Assembly (NCBI RefSeq): GCF_963678635.1
Contig: NC_087063.1
Location: 78,329,617 to 78,393,616, forward strand
Direction of reading: 5' to 3'
DNA length: 64,000 bases
From: Symsagittifera roscoffensis
Taxonomy: Eukaryota; Xenacoelomorpha; Acoela; Convolutidae
The translations under genes were made by a program, and so were the position numbers. Shown here piece by piece: positions 22,729-34,479 of this stretch. A model generated the notes under the pieces. That model saw only the letters and a program-made list of their open reading frames with translations. It did no database searches and had not been told where the DNA came from. Position 1 is the first letter of the stretch. Every line of letters starts with the position of its first letter.

Positions 22729-23172
22729 TTATTTTTTCATCAATAAATTTTCAGTCTTGGTAAGTCCTACCCCTTCGAATAAAATAATCATCGAATTCCC
22801 TGTCGATCGCATACCGGATATTAAGTTAAGAATGGGCAAAGGAATGAGCATTTGCCCTTCCTTGGCTGCCCAGGAACAATCCTCATTGTCATTCTTTATG
22901 TATTTCTTGCTCTCGCGGTCTACTTCCTGAATCGTGATACTGGTTTCTTTTGGGTCTGATTTTGTTTCGTTCAACCAACCTAAAACTCGCAGGTTCGCTA
23001 ATTGTTGTTCATATGACTGCTGCTGCTCGTCGGCAAATCCCACTTCAGGCTTAGACCGATCGTCGATCCATTCCTTGTCTTGGTCATCGACGATGTCTAT
23101 GTCTTGTGACGCGGGTATCACTTCTAGCACCACCAATTCCTCCACTATCTTTTTCAGGTCTGTCCTTTCCAC
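22729..23172 (-). pseudogene. Pol linker before the macro-like domain, element 2
   Basis: An acidic frame with NLRVLGWLNETKSD and a TKTENLLMKK end. The end matches HTENLLIKKL of element 1, confirming that the linker and macro-like domain were one polypeptide. Confidence 0.55.
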
Positions 23173-23294
23173 TACGAAGTCGGCTCCCTAAGGGTTATAT
23201 TTCTTCGCAGGTCTTGTCCTGTCACTCTGTCTTTTTTGCATTAAAAAGGGTAGATCTGGTTCCATGTTCTTGGGAACACCTATCTGCTCGGGAT

Positions 23295-24394
23295 TTTCTC
23301 AGTCCTTTTTTGCGTAGGGTAAGGTTTCCTCATCCGCCTCAATTAATTCATTAGAATTTAGAATCAGGTCCACCGGTGCACTCGTCCCTTCTTCTAGAAC
23401 CTCATTACCATCGTTCTTCTCCCTGGTACCTTTCTCATTGACCTCGCAAGCAGGGTCCATCATCAGATAATCTCCCTCCTCCATATCTTCAGGTATACAC
23501 CAGTCCTCTGTGGATGGGTTTTGTGGCTTAATGTTCTCAAAGTGCGCAGCTCGGCCGGTATTTGTTCTGTAAAAACGTCCCTGCTGATGAATGGTCCCCT
23601 CCACTTCTTCAGGAGTTTCTTCGTTCCTTTAGGTGGTATAACGTTCGGAAAGACCCACACGTGTAAGCTTTTGCACCAGCTGCCTTTTTGTCAAAATTTT
23701 TCCTCTGCCTTGCCTAGGCTTGTTGCGTATTGCTTCTACATAAATCGTTCAGATCTTGCTGACATCTGATCACGTCTCTTACATAGACTTGTGGCGATGT
23801 TTTCTTTCTTTCATACTCTGGATAAAACAAAGTCGAAGGCAAAATTTCTCAGTCCTTTTTTGCGTAGGGTAAGGTTTCCTCATCCGCCTCAATTAATTCA
23901 TTAGAATTTAGAATCAGGTCCACCGGTGCACTCGTCCCTTCTTCTAGAACCTCATTACCATCGTTCTTCTCCCTGGTACCTTTCTCATTGACCTCGCAAG
24001 CAGGGTCCATCATCAGATAATCTCCCTCCTCCATATCTTCAGGTATACACCAGTCCTCTGTGGATGGGTTTTGTGGCTTAATGTTCTCAAAGTGCGCAGC
24101 TCGGCCGGTATTTGTTCTGTAAAAACGTCCCTGCTGATGAATGGTCCCCTCCACTTCTTCAGGAGTTTCTTCGTTCCTTTAGGTGGTGTAACGTTCGGAA
24201 AGACCCACACGTGTAAGCTTTTGCACCAGCTGCCTTTTTGTCAAAATTTTTCCTCTGCCTTGCCTAGGCTTGTTGCGTATTGCTTCTACATAAATCGTTC
24301 AGATCTTGCTGACATCTGATCACGTCTCTTACATAGACTTGTGGCGATGTTTTCTTTCTTTCATACTCTGGATAAAACAAAGTCGAAGGCAAAA
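23295..24394. repeat. 550-bp perfect-spacing tandem duplication in element 2 pol
   Basis: 23,295-23,844 and 23,845-24,394 are copies offset by exactly 550 bp. The only difference I saw is A at 23,638 versus G at 24,188. The junction shares the short word TTTCTC. Both copies encode the GPY/F module and acidic tail (MDPACEVNEKGTREK), giving two tandem copies of that segment. Confidence 0.95.
23299..24210 (-). pseudogene. Duplicated integrase GPY/F modules, element 2
   Basis: Minus frames 24,210-24,013 and 23,660-23,463 contain KKLLKKWRGPF. Frames 24,154-23,849 and 23,604-23,299 contain GRAAHFENIKP and the acidic tail. Each copy is itself split by the same frameshift, so the frameshift preceded the duplication. 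Confidence 0.8.
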
Positions 24395-25208
24395 TTTCTC
24401 ACGTCCAGTCAACATCATGTGCGGACTGATTTCTGTAGTGGAATTTTGCGTGCTGTTATAAGCTCCCAACATTTTTGGAAGATATCTATCCCAATCAGTC
24501 AGGTATCGGGAACAGTACACCTCAACATCGACACCAGAGTCCGTTGTATCTTTCCACCAAGCCGTTCATTTATGAATGATACGTCGTAGAATGAGCCTGA
24601 GCTATCTGAGAACGTCTCATGAGCTCCTTGGTAAGTTCGCCTACAAAAACTGACCCATTGTTCGATTGGAATGTCATTTGACATCCATCTCTTGCCATCC
24701 ACGTATTGATCAGATGATCGCATGTCTCTTTGGCTGAGACAATTATGCAGGGCACGGCCTCAGAATACTTTGTGAAGTGATCGATCATCACCAGGACCTG
24801 ATTGTAGCCAACGTCTGTCATGAATATCTTTTGATGATCGATTTGTACCACTTCATTGAATTCGGATGACTCTATTAACTGCAATGGAAATCGCAATTTC
24901 CTGGGATCCTTCACGAATTGGCATGACAGACAGGCGGTTACCCACTCCTCGCATGCTTTCTTCATTCCAGGCCATTCAAAGCGTTTCAAGATCTTCTGGT
25001 ATACTTTATCGATTCCTTGGTGGCTCATCTGATCATGCGACCTGAATAAAAGTTCTGTCTGATGAAGTTGCGGCAAGACTATCGCGTGGTACTTGTACAG
25101 GACCTTGTCATCCTCTCTCCTTTTGCAAGCCACGATCGAATCCTTGTTCAGATATAACCTTCCCTCTTTTTGCATATAATATTGTCTCAAGATTCGATAA
25201 CTATCCAC
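24329..25208 (-). pseudogene. Integrase, element 2
   Basis: An intact HHCC zinc region (HDQMSHQG and ACLSCQFVKD) is followed by the core (VMIDHFTKYSEAVP). The second catalytic position reads FQSNNG rather than FQSDNG, replacing an Asp with Asn. A frame change at TTYHS (about 24,570) precedes the last part (MLTGREK). It would be inactive. Confidence 0.85.
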
Positions 25209-25259
25209 TTCCAGATCACCTTTGTATGGTGACCCATTTTCGATTCACCTTTTCAAGTT

Positions 25260-26150
25260 ACTTGTCATGCGGTCATTTCTCTGCGCTCTTAAAAAGTCCG
25301 AGAGTCTGTATCTCACCTTCAAGTATGTCTTCGTGCCCCTCAAGTGACTGTTTAGCTCATCGCGATGATGCATGTCATCTTGCATCTTAACCCACCGAAT
25401 CTTATCTAATGGCTCTGTCTTTTTTTGAACGGTCGAAAGTCAGTCCTGGCTGCTTCCTTCTGTGGTAAAAAGCTCATCGAACGTTTTGATATCGCTATCA
25501 TTTCCAGGTCATCTGCTGCGTTGTCAAAGACTTTTTCACTCGGGATCAGGTAGCTATCACTATCAGGGTCTTGGTACACTTCTCTGTCCAAGCCTCTTTC
25601 CCGAGTCGCCACTAGCAATGTGTGGATTGCCAATTCTGATAAATCTGATCCTAGGTTCGAGTTCCTATCTGAGTAGGTTTCAATCTCTGATCACCTCGAG
25701 GTATCATCAACAGATGAGTCTGCCGTGGAACCCGTTTCCAAGGCAGATTCTGATGAGCACGATCTACTCATCCATCTACACGAAATTTTGTGTGTCTGGT
25801 CTAGTTCATTTACATGGCCATTTTCTTCGACATCCGACTAATCGGCCAAATTCTCTTGCTGCGGGTTTTCGATTCATTTTCTATCCATTCTTGATTAGAC
25901 TCCTCAAAGGTGACAGCCCTCTTTTGAGTTCCGATCTCTTGTCCTTTTTCTTTGTATGATGTTCTCATCCAAACGTTTTGAGGAATTGAGGTTATTAGTT
26001 GCTGAACTACCGTCCTACAATCCTTTTCGAATTCTTCGTGTTATCGTCTTGATGGTTTTTTTCGTATTTTCTCACTGACTGCCAGCGATGCCATAGCAAT
26101 TGCTCATTTGGGGTCTTCTCTAGTCACTTCTCTCTCCGTTCTGGGGGCCT
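25260..26150 (-). pseudogene. Connection region of element 2 with RNase H deleted
   Basis: The frame at 25,633-25,406 matches the connection region of element 1 at 3,980-3,645. RT sequence stops at AVLT (26,151), and the RNase H and first connection blocks of element 1 (about 1.2 kb) have no counterpart. 25,640-26,150 has no recognisable coding content. Confidence 0.55.
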
Positions 26151-26630
26151 TCATGTTAACACGGCCTCCACCGCATCCGGATCCGGCATCACGCCATGCC
26201 CGTCTACCATTCTTTCCAGGTACTTGATTGAGTCCCTAAGGACCTCACATTTCGGCGGTTTGCATTTCAAGCCGGCTCTCTTCATGCAGCCGAAGACCTC
26301 ATCGAGTCTGTCGATGTGATCTGCCAAGGTGGGTGTCGCTAAGACCACGTCATCCACGTAGCACATCACGAGATTCCCGTACTTCTTTATTATCCTGGTC
26401 AAAACTTGAGCCATCAAACCGTGGTATTGCACAAGCCAAAAGGCATCCTCTTCCACTGTTACAAGCCCAATTTACATGCAAACCCTGTCTTTATCTGTCC
26501 TTCTTTCGCAGAGGAACCTGTCAGAAGGCAGAACCCCGATCCAGTGTAGTGGAAAAATTGGCATCGCCAAGTTTCGACAGACTCTTGTCTATGCGTGGTA
26601 TAAGGTAGGCATCCTTTATGTTCACTGCAT
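26151..26630 (-). pseudogene. Reverse transcriptase fragment, element 2
   Basis: The frame at 26,456-26,151 includes LVMCYVDDVVLAT with both catalytic Asp residues, then KRAGLKCKPPKCEVL and LERMVDGHG. Upstream, INIKDAYLI-type and LGDANFSTTLD words appear at the end of the 26,847-26,521 frame. The fingers before the KDAY block are missing. Confidence 0.85.
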
Positions 26631-26847
26631 CCGTGCCTAGCAGATGTGCAGTCATATCTGGTTGGTATCCAATGCGTACCGTATCTTGTTCCATCATGGC
26701 GTCATGACCAATTCTACGAATCCTCAGTTCTTCCTGAGCCAAATTCATCTGTCCTATTTGGTCACTGTCTGTTGTGACGTAGGTCTTGGTATAAATGCTA
26801 ATCCCATCCATGTTAAACATCATTTGATTTGATCCGTAGACTTCCAC
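26521..26847 (-). pseudogene. Protease-RT deletion junction, element 2
   Basis: One frame runs from the N-terminal protease part (MFNMDGISIYTKTYV, as in element 1 near 7,264) straight into RT (VNIKDAYLIP). The protease active site and RT N-terminus, about 0.9 kb in element 1, are deleted without loss of frame. Confidence 0.75.
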
Positions 26848-26859
26848 GTAGCGCCCGAG

Positions 26860-27663
26860 AAGTTTCTTTATCAGGTGCCACCCGTTAATAATAATGCCCG
26901 CACAGCTCTCGATTCAGATATGTATCCAAATGCGTCGAGGTGAACTCCGAAAGTTCACTTAGGTTCCTGATTACCTGATGTCCCGCCACTTAGATTATTG
27001 GCTGTATCTTGCTTCCTTGTAGCACCATCCGGAATTTTGTCCTGAGATCACCTTCAGCTCCAAGCTCAAACTACTCGGTGCCTTCTTTTCTTCCACTTCA
27101 GATGCTTCAAAGGCGTGGAGCTGTTCTTGAAATCTCTCGTTCTCGAGTTCGAACTTGACTTTCTGTTCTATCTCTCTTGTCGTCAATTCCTATTCTAACT
27201 CTATTTGGGGAATCTCTTGCCGCCGCTTTATAGTCAATCCTGAAGTCGTTTGCTGCGGTTCCAGGTTCTGGTTCACTCGTTTTTTCTAGCACGGCCTGCT
27301 TTTTCTTTCTAGCCAGCTCTCGTGGTTTCACTTTCCTCCGGGCTTCCGCATCACTCATCAGGCGTGCCTTGCTGGCTTTGAAACCTGATAAAGCTTCCTC
27401 TTGCCTTATGATAAAGCTTTCTCATGCTTGATGTCTGCCATAGCATCCCAAAATTGCGGACAATTTGATTAAAATAGACCCTCCAAGTTGCAAAAGAAAC
27501 AACCGGGACCAAATCTTGCAATAATTCCTCTCATGAAAACTTCATGATCGATTTCTGATGCAACTTCATCCTGGAGATTAAAACCGATCGCCTTCATGCG
27601 TTGTTTGTAGGTTGGCATGCTGATACATGATGGTCTGTCGAACTGCAGTTTGCACAAGATCAT
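26860..27663 (-). pseudogene. Gag nucleocapsid and following region, element 2
   Basis: A zinc knuckle CFFCNLEGLF...NC is present with a stop inside it. As in element 1, Leu occupies the His position. The frames at 27,358-26,995 are Lys/Glu-rich with no known domain. The other knuckle is decayed near 27,640. Confidence 0.65.
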
Positions 27664-27917
27664 CTCTTGTCCATGTCGTCCCTAGGTTTTATACCAGTTG
27701 TTACCCTGGTTAGCAGGTCTATTGTTAAAATCAGCATAATTGTTTTTGTAAAAACCTGATATCATAGGAGGCTTCAGCAAAAGATAATCTTTTTGGATTT
27801 CAGTCGCAGTTCCTCCGGTGTAGGCGCATTAGTTGAAAGGTGTCTAATGCGTTGCTAAGATTGTCCTAAGTTCATCGTTCTTCACACCATCTACGAATTT
27901 TGAGGCTACTGCCAAGT
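27664..27917 (-). other. Decayed gag sequence between capsid and nucleocapsid, element 2
   Basis: No continuous frame remains. Short words match the element 1 capsid-nucleocapsid join, for example a basic MKPKK..-type stretch. It is degraded gag. Confidence 0.4.
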
Positions 27918-28250
27918 TCATCCTGCTGTTTGACTCGCCCGGTTGACTACGCCTTCTAAGCATTTCAAGTCATCCAAGAACTTGTCTATGGATTCGGCTT
28001 CACGCTGACTTCGTTTCTCGAACCGCATCATTGCTTGGTGTCCTTTCACCCCTGAGCCAAGACGCTTCAACAGGATTTCGAAGATTTTCTCGGCTGTGTC
28101 CCGCTGGTATTGCTTTTTGGCCATCACGCAACTCAGGGCTGTCCCTTCTGGGTTGCTGGTGAGCGCACTGCATTTTTGTCTTTCCGTCAAGTCTTCTTCT
28201 TCAAAGTGCAGCTTCAAAACATCTATCCAGGCGTCTATACAGCCGTACAA
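27918..28250 (-). pseudogene. Gag capsid-like region, element 2
   Basis: YGCIDAWIDVLKLHFEEEDL and VKGHQAMMRFEKRSQREAES match the element 1 capsid words residue by residue, the second being the retrotransposon gag signature. It ends at a frame change near the SIDKFLDDLKCL block. Confidence 0.8.
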
Positions 28251-28295
28251 TTCGTCCTTCTAGCATCTTGGTTTCTTAAAAACCCTTCCGGACTT

Positions 28296-29943
28296 TTAGC
28301 TGTGTTCACCGGTCCTAGATAACCTCGTGAGGAAAATTCCCAAGGACATTTTCAGAGGTTCAAACGCTGTGGCGATTGCTGCTGCATCACGTGAATGTCC
28401 TGCTTGATCGTAATTATCCTTTTCCCTTCTGTCCAAATCGCTGGGCTGAGATCTTCCGTGTTTCGAGTCGTTACAACTTGTGGAATGACCTCTCCCAGTC
28501 ACATTCGCGTCTCGTATAGGTCGTTCGCTCGAGGTCGATCTGCGGCCAGTGGAATTTTCTCTGGTTTTTGTTGGACCCATCGGCTTGTTGTTCCAGGTGC
28601 CATTGCTGGATGAGTTGCCCCTTCCTCTCGTGGATACATAGGTCCTTCCTCTGTTAGGATGTTCGTTGAAGTTCACTCTCGGCTCCCTGTTAGCCTCTCC
28701 CGAGTGTGCCCCTCTATTCCTAGATCCGCTTCTGTTTCCAGGAGACCGTCCAGCATGTCCATCATAGCCTGACTGCGTCTTTCCATCATTTCGTCTGTTC
28801 TTGTGTCAAGAGTCCCAAGAGTCTGATCTTGCTGACTTCGTAGTTGTTTCAGATCACTTCTCAAACGTCTCTCTCTCTTTCCTCAGCCTCTCTCGCCATT
28901 CGCGACAAGTTTTTGGCCAAGTACTCATCCGTCCTTTCTATTAAACGTTTTTCACTTCTACTAACTTCCTGTCTATTGCGGTTAAATTCTTCCCGCAGGC
29001 TTTCTCTCTCATCGTGAACTGCTCTCCCTGGTTCACTCATTTTTATTGACATCTATTCACTCTGCTCACCCATGCTCTCCACAATCCTGGTCTAGGACTC
29101 TTCCATCGATGACCCGTTGTCTCCTAATGGTGTAATTGGTGATGGCGTCACCCTATTGGTTCCCGGCAGTGTAGTGCTGGTCGAGATACGAGTTTTACCT
29201 CTCTGTCTCGATGTTTCTTCATAATCCGCCTCCGGTTCCGCTGGTGTGTTTACTGACGCTGTTCTCCTATCTTTTCCGGGTTGCTTATCCGAGTTGGTCA
29301 TGGTCATGAACTCCCTTGACCGTTGCATTCCATCAATTGTCTGGTTTATGGTTGTGACCGCACCAAACCGATCCGAATAGACAGTCTCCATGTTTGTGGA
29401 TGCCTCGTTTTCGTGGGTCGAACTGTTCAGGCTTACTTGAGACTCAAAATCCTGATTTTCTTCATTGTCCTCGTCTTCTTCTTGGGTGTCTACTTCATCA
29501 CCTGTTCCCATTCCCATAATAAATGGGAAGAAATTTCTCAAAGTGTTCTTGACACGTTCCGAAAACGAGGAGAACGTCACCACTTTCCCTGTCACCCCAT
29601 GCAACATGGAATTGTCAGTAGGTGATCCTGCTGCTGCTGTATTTTCAGTCGAAATGTCGGACAATTCCGACATCTCCTCTCGATCCAGAGTCCCGGTGGA
29701 AGTGGCGAAATCGTGGCCTTGTTCTATGGGAGTAGATTCACTCGTCAACCTTCTATTCCCACTTTTCTCCGACCCACGTCCTGCCTGGTTCTCGTCCAGA
29801 GCTGGGTTTGGTTGGATCTCTACTTCAGGCATTGCCGCTGTTTCTTCCGAGGTTTTTTGTTTCTTTTTTTTCAAGCATTCCGCATGAAATTTTTTTCTCT
29901 TTCTTGTTCCGAGCCCATTCGTTATTTCCTCCGAAAAGGTCAT
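28296..29943 (-). pseudogene. N-terminal Gag region, element 2
   Basis: Frames 29,943-29,092 (283 codons), 29,052-28,861, 28,864-28,673 and 28,676-28,296 are near-contiguous. The first is Ser/Thr/Glu-rich and starts MTFSEEITNGLGTRKRKKFH. The middle ones are coiled-coil-like (Arg/Glu heptads). The last is Arg/Ser-rich, consistent with RNA binding. No catalytic motif is seen. Confidence 0.6.
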
Positions 29944-32325
29944 TCATTGATTTTCTTTGTTTCTTTGATATAAAATTCCTAGAGCTATCACTTAGCTTAG
30001 GTATCCTCGAATTGTCTAGACTCATCTTAATTTATCGCTTCTTAATGCTTACACACTCGATTTGCGAGCTACTTTTTTTGTTGTTCGACAACAGGTATTA
30101 ATAACACAACACGATAATCTCCAAAAATTTCAACTAACAAATGACCACGAATCTTTTTAAGCTATCACAGTACAGTGTGTATACAACTTATGCACAGCAA
30201 TTGGTTATTGGTTATTGGATATGAAGATAGCACCGACTGATGGCATCAATATATTTCAAAAATAATGTAGTCACTACCCAATCGAAAACAATTATTGAGG
30301 ATTTATTACTAAGATTTTATGCTATTCACTTTGTCTCTTAATTTCGTCTACGTATATGTTAGGATCCCTACAATTGCGTACGAAACAAAGAAAATTTCTT
30401 AGGACCCCTCTTAATTGACAAAAATAGGACCCCTCCGAATTGGGACCCCTACGGTTTGACGAAAACAGGACCCACCGAATTGGTAACACAATACCTGAGA
30501 CCCATCCGGATACATTCTCAGAGCCTAATATGCAAAATTAACTAACTAAGAAGTATTTGTTCTGGCCCTAGACTCCTCCGGGTTGAAGCTAAGCCGCTGA
30601 TTTAACAATTCTCCTTAATTGTGAGGGGTCTTATAACAAGCCTATTTTTGACTCGACTGTCGTTTTCTAGGTTTTTTAACCCTTCCTTTTTGTCGAGAAA
30701 AGCGTTAAAAGGATTTTATATAACCGTTACTGCCATTTAGTCGGGGTATAAGGGCTTTCCCTAAAAGTTTTTTCAAATTCTGAAGGGTCTCTCTTCAGAA
30801 ATCGGTAAATTTTGCTAAGAACAATCTAAAAAGCTTTTTAGGCTCATTTTTTCAAAAAGCAATGAAAATATGCTTAAGCCTACCTCATTTTGGTTCTAGC
30901 GGTACCAAAAAGAACTGGAGCGGTCCCTTTGTTTCAAAGTTATGAAGCAAAACGTATTTTATGTGAACTCAAAAAATTTTCAAAGTTATAGGTTCCGCCT
31001 GACTTTTTTTCGCAATTTTTGTCTTATTGACGTGAAAACTATTGATCCGAGCTCAAAAGGCTTATTCTATTCTGGTTCAAGGCAAATAACCCGGTATAAA
31101 ACGTTTCAGCTGGAAAATTGTCCAAAAACAATGCAATTTGGAGCCCTCCGGTTTGATGAATCCACTAAATCAAACACGTTAGGTTCGATTTCACTAGGGC
31201 CAGAAAGGTTGTTTCCAAATGAGTTTTAAAACCTGTGGATTCACTAGTGTTTGTTGTCCGAACAACAATTGATATCGCCCTTACTCAAAATCGCCCTTGC
31301 TCCCAATTAGTTCCGACCATGTTCGGACTAAACTTAACCGGTTCTACTGAATATATCAGTGCACTTACAATGTAACTCACTACTTTAGCGCTTTTTTCCG
31401 TTTCAAAAATTATCGATATCTCAAAAACCGCGATTTGTGGGGGGATCAAAGTATCACTATTTTGAATCTAAAACCGGTCTGTTTACGGTCTGTTTCACTG
31501 AAAAACGATATAAGAGTAGTAATAAAAGCAGTATAAATAGTAATGCTATTATTATTATACCCCTCCGGGTCTGTTCAATATCCGAATTAAGTGCTTAACT
31601 CGGAAATTTGCATCTCGCTGGAGGGCCAATACAGTGCAGTCAATGTCGTGTCGAGCCTCCCACTGATTCATATCTTAGTTTCTGTATCAAAATGGATAAA
31701 AAACTTGTTAACGATACCCAAGAGTCGATTATTGTTGTCCTTGAGACACTTCCTGCTGCTCTTTGCACTGCTTACCGGATCAGTCATCCGCTCTCTTCCC
31801 ATGAGCCTTCCGGATTGAGCGCAAATTAGCATGAACGTGCTTAAATGCTCAAACATCCCTACAGTACACGCACCAGAAAGGGGCCAGACCACAATTTTCA
31901 TCGTAATTTTCCTGTTTGATATAAAAGCCTGTAACAGCAATATATCTAACAACAACAAGCGGGAGGGTCGGATCACCTCTTTTTTGCAGGTTGATTTTTA
32001 CTGAATTTATGTTTTTATTTTTACTGTTTTTTGTTTTTTTGGTTAATGCTTATGTTTTTGGTTTTTTCTTAGGTACTATATATTTTTTTGTTAGGTTTCT
32101 TGTATTTTTTCAAGTGTTTTTGTTCATATACCGCTCAGGGAATGAAGGGGCGGCCTCTCCCCTCACCCTTCACTTTACGTGAATATTCGGTCTTAACTAG
32201 GTTAAAAAACTAAATTCGGGAATCCGGAAGGCTTCCGCGTTCCAAACCAACCTCCCGGCCCTGTGCTAAAGACCTTGTTTAGATCATGCGCTCGTCGCGG
32301 AGTGTTTGTTAATGGCTCTGTCGAT
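29944..32325. other. Non-coding leader of element 2
   Basis: No domain-bearing frame. 30,361-30,497 holds spaced GGACCCCT words like the monomer core of the element 1 leader minisatellite. The rest is AT-rich. 31,261-31,300 has a short TCGCCCTT direct repeat. Confidence 0.5.
30361..30497 (-). repeat. Degenerate GGACCC repeat in the element 2 leader
   Basis: Four to five GGACCC words (from about 30,362 to 30,470, some followed by CTCCGAATTG or CTCTTAATTG) at irregular spacing. It sits in the same place as the 21-bp array of element 1. Confidence 0.6.
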
Positions 32326-32900
32326 CGTGATGTTAAAAGAATATCACCCAGGAACGGAATAAAAACATATATAAGATATTCATCCGGAATTACATGACGA
32401 CGGAAAACAAAGGTATGTTCTGAACCGACTGGCTAGCGTCTAAACACAGCTTTACACAGCTTTACACGTCTACCGAAGCCAGTTTTATGGGTGTTCCACG
32501 GCCAAATTGCGCAAACTAACTAGATACATGCAAAAATAGTGAGCTCATGGTTGGGTCTCACTATCCCCAGACCACGAGGTCACTCCTCAAAAAACAGGGC
32601 TACTTTTTATTTATCATATTACAATTGTTTTTGTTCAGTAGATAAAAAACACCATTTCCGTCGGAGTTGGATCAACCCTTTCCCCCAATTTCTGAAATAT
32701 GAATTAGATGTTAATTAAATTCAGCTCAGGACATACCAGGAAGCTAAAAGTTGTTAAAAACACAGTTTCAGTCTCTTCCCGAGACCCTTACGGATTCTTG
32801 AATCCAGACAAAGAGCAGTCTTATCGTCACTCGGGAAGGGTAGTAAAAACCTCCCGATAACCCTCCAAAATCTCGAAATTGCTCTGTAGCGAATATAGAG
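32326..32900 (-). repeat. Candidate 5' LTR of element 2
   Basis: The right part (32,640-32,900) matches 13,240-13,500. The left edge TGATGTTAAAAGAATATCACC resembles TGATGTCGTATAAACACCC at 12,309, and both are preceded by a TCGATC word. Edges are approximate. Confidence 0.45.
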
Positions 32901-33640
32901 GCACAATCGTAACAATTCGGAATGTTCTTTCAAAAATATTACTGATTGTAATTCCGATTCGTGTCGTAGGTCTGTTTTCTACAAACAAAAATTGTTATTC
33001 TGATGATTTTTGCGCTTTTTCTGTATTCGCAAAAATAATTACGGTCACGTGTCTCTACAATCAAAATTTTAAGATTTCACATGTCAGCTAAAATTGACCT
33101 CTCCCAAATCGATCAAATTATCAATTAAGACCGTTAATCCACGGAAACAACCAACCCTACCACTAAACCGTTCAAGTAAAATTTCGACTTTGTCATGCAT
33201 TTTGACCGCCATCCTGGTCGAATGTCACACTATAACCAAGGCGAGCAATTGTGTCGGAAGCGTCGAAAAGTAAAACTTGAAACAGGAGAATTATGGCTCA
33301 AAATGGCTGATGAATTTCTGCGATTACTTTCAAATGTTGAATGATTTGATCATGTTCACATCCGTTTTTTTTTGTGGCGTTGTAATTTGTTTTTTTTTGC
33401 TAAAAAAATTCTAGATTTTGATTCTCGAACAAATTTTGCTAACTTTTTTATCGTAAAAACTGAATGTTCCTTGCAGTATTTAAAAATTAGGCTTGCATAG
33501 TCATCGGATTATCGAGAATTCAGTGTTTTGAATTTGCTAAAAAAATCAAGTTTGTTTGACTTCCGATTCTGCCAGCAATTGTGTCGAAAAAAATTGATTG
33601 TTCATTTTAATTAAATCTGTCTGTCCGAACTTTTTGCTAC
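32901..33640. other. AT-rich intergenic stretch
   Basis: No coding or structural feature that I can support. Confidence 0.4.
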
Positions 33641-33649
33641 TAAGTATAG

Positions 33650-33905
33650 TGGATGTAACTCCTCTCATGTTGGCCAGACAGTCCAATATTCAGACACGAG
33701 GGTCGATGAACAACGCAAAGAGGACTCTGTAAGAATGTGGTAAGGAGGTAAGCGGTACTGCTGAGCTGAAGTTTGTGATTATAGACCAAACAGCCAGCAC
33801 TCAAAAGCCACGCACACGAGAGGTTTTGCAAAGTTGGAGGGAAAGGCCAAAAATCAACACACGCGATGAATTCAGGAGCAAGGAATTAACACTAAAATTT
33901 GTGGC
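33650..33905 (+). pseudogene. Penelope-like element GIY-YIG endonuclease fragment
   Basis: The plus frame reads SGCNSSHVGQTVQYSDTRVD (the YVGQT...TR signature of PLE endonucleases). After a stop/frame change it continues ELKFVIIDQT and ends RPKINTRDEFRSKELTLKF, the typical PLE C-terminal end. The RT part is absent, as in a 5'-truncated insertion. The enzyme would nick target DNA; this piece is broken. Confidence 0.75.
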
Positions 33906-33907
33906 CA

Positions 33908-34243
33908 GTCAATAAGCAGAATGGTTTAAGAGCAGAATGGGTCCAAGAGCAGAAAAATATCAACTTCTACAATCTAATCGGTAAATTAATAAAAAGAAAT
34001 GTCAATGATAGCAAAGCAACGAACATTTTATGCTTAATTTAGGCAATTTAATCCAGAAATTTTCGAAAAAAATTTAACCAAAAACTTAATGAATATAGTC
34101 AACTCATGCATAATTTTTTCGTTTCCCTGGCATATTTGGACGATTCTGTTTTATCAATTAGCCCGTATGAACCAATATATGTCAATATTTTTCTTTTTTC
34201 TGCTCTTGGACCCATTCTGCACTTGGACCATTCTGCTTATTGC
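33908..34243. mobile_element. MITE-like element with about 60-bp terminal inverted repeats
   Basis: ATAAGCAGAATGG at 33,915 is the inverse of CCATTCTGCTTAT at about 34,228. The match continues through GCAGAATGGGTCCAAGAGCA and its complement (TGCTCTTGGACCCATTCTGC) over about 60 bp each side. The interior (about 215 bp) is AT-rich and non-coding. No clear target-site duplication was found. Confidence 0.7.
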
Positions 34244-34479
34244 TCCGCCTCCACTAAACTTGCAGTCCATGTATAAAAAGGCTAAATTTCAAAAACCTGA
34301 CATGTCAGAATCGAAAATATTCCAAAATCGAAATTTAATATAAATGAAAGATCAAAAAACTAAAAAGTCTCAGAAATCTACAGGAAAATGTTATTAATTT
34401 TTACGTAATTTATTATGTAATAAGAGTTGTTTATATTTGATTGGAAAAACAAATTTCGGTGCTTTTTTAGACATGTTTG

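Larger units (their letters stand above)
13229..32900 (-). mobile_element. Giant decayed Ty3/gypsy element with a third ORF region (element 2)
   Basis: Minus-strand remnants run gag (29,943-27,000), protease (26,847-26,640), RT (26,630-26,151), integrase (25,208-24,329), GPY/F (duplicated) and macro-like domain (22,655-22,206). Another 7.5 kb of minus-strand frames follows (21,809-14,269). A direct repeat of about 270 bp at 13,240-13,500 and 32,640-32,900 brackets the whole. Proteins are related to element 1 but clearly diverged. RNase H and the protease-RT junction are deleted. If the flanking repeats are LTRs, the element is about 19.6 kb, far above the usual 5-8 kb. Confidence 0.6.

Noticed and set aside
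31608-31829. Short plus-strand ORFs in the element 2 leader
   Set aside because: No domain, two overlapping frames and AT-rich context; likely chance.
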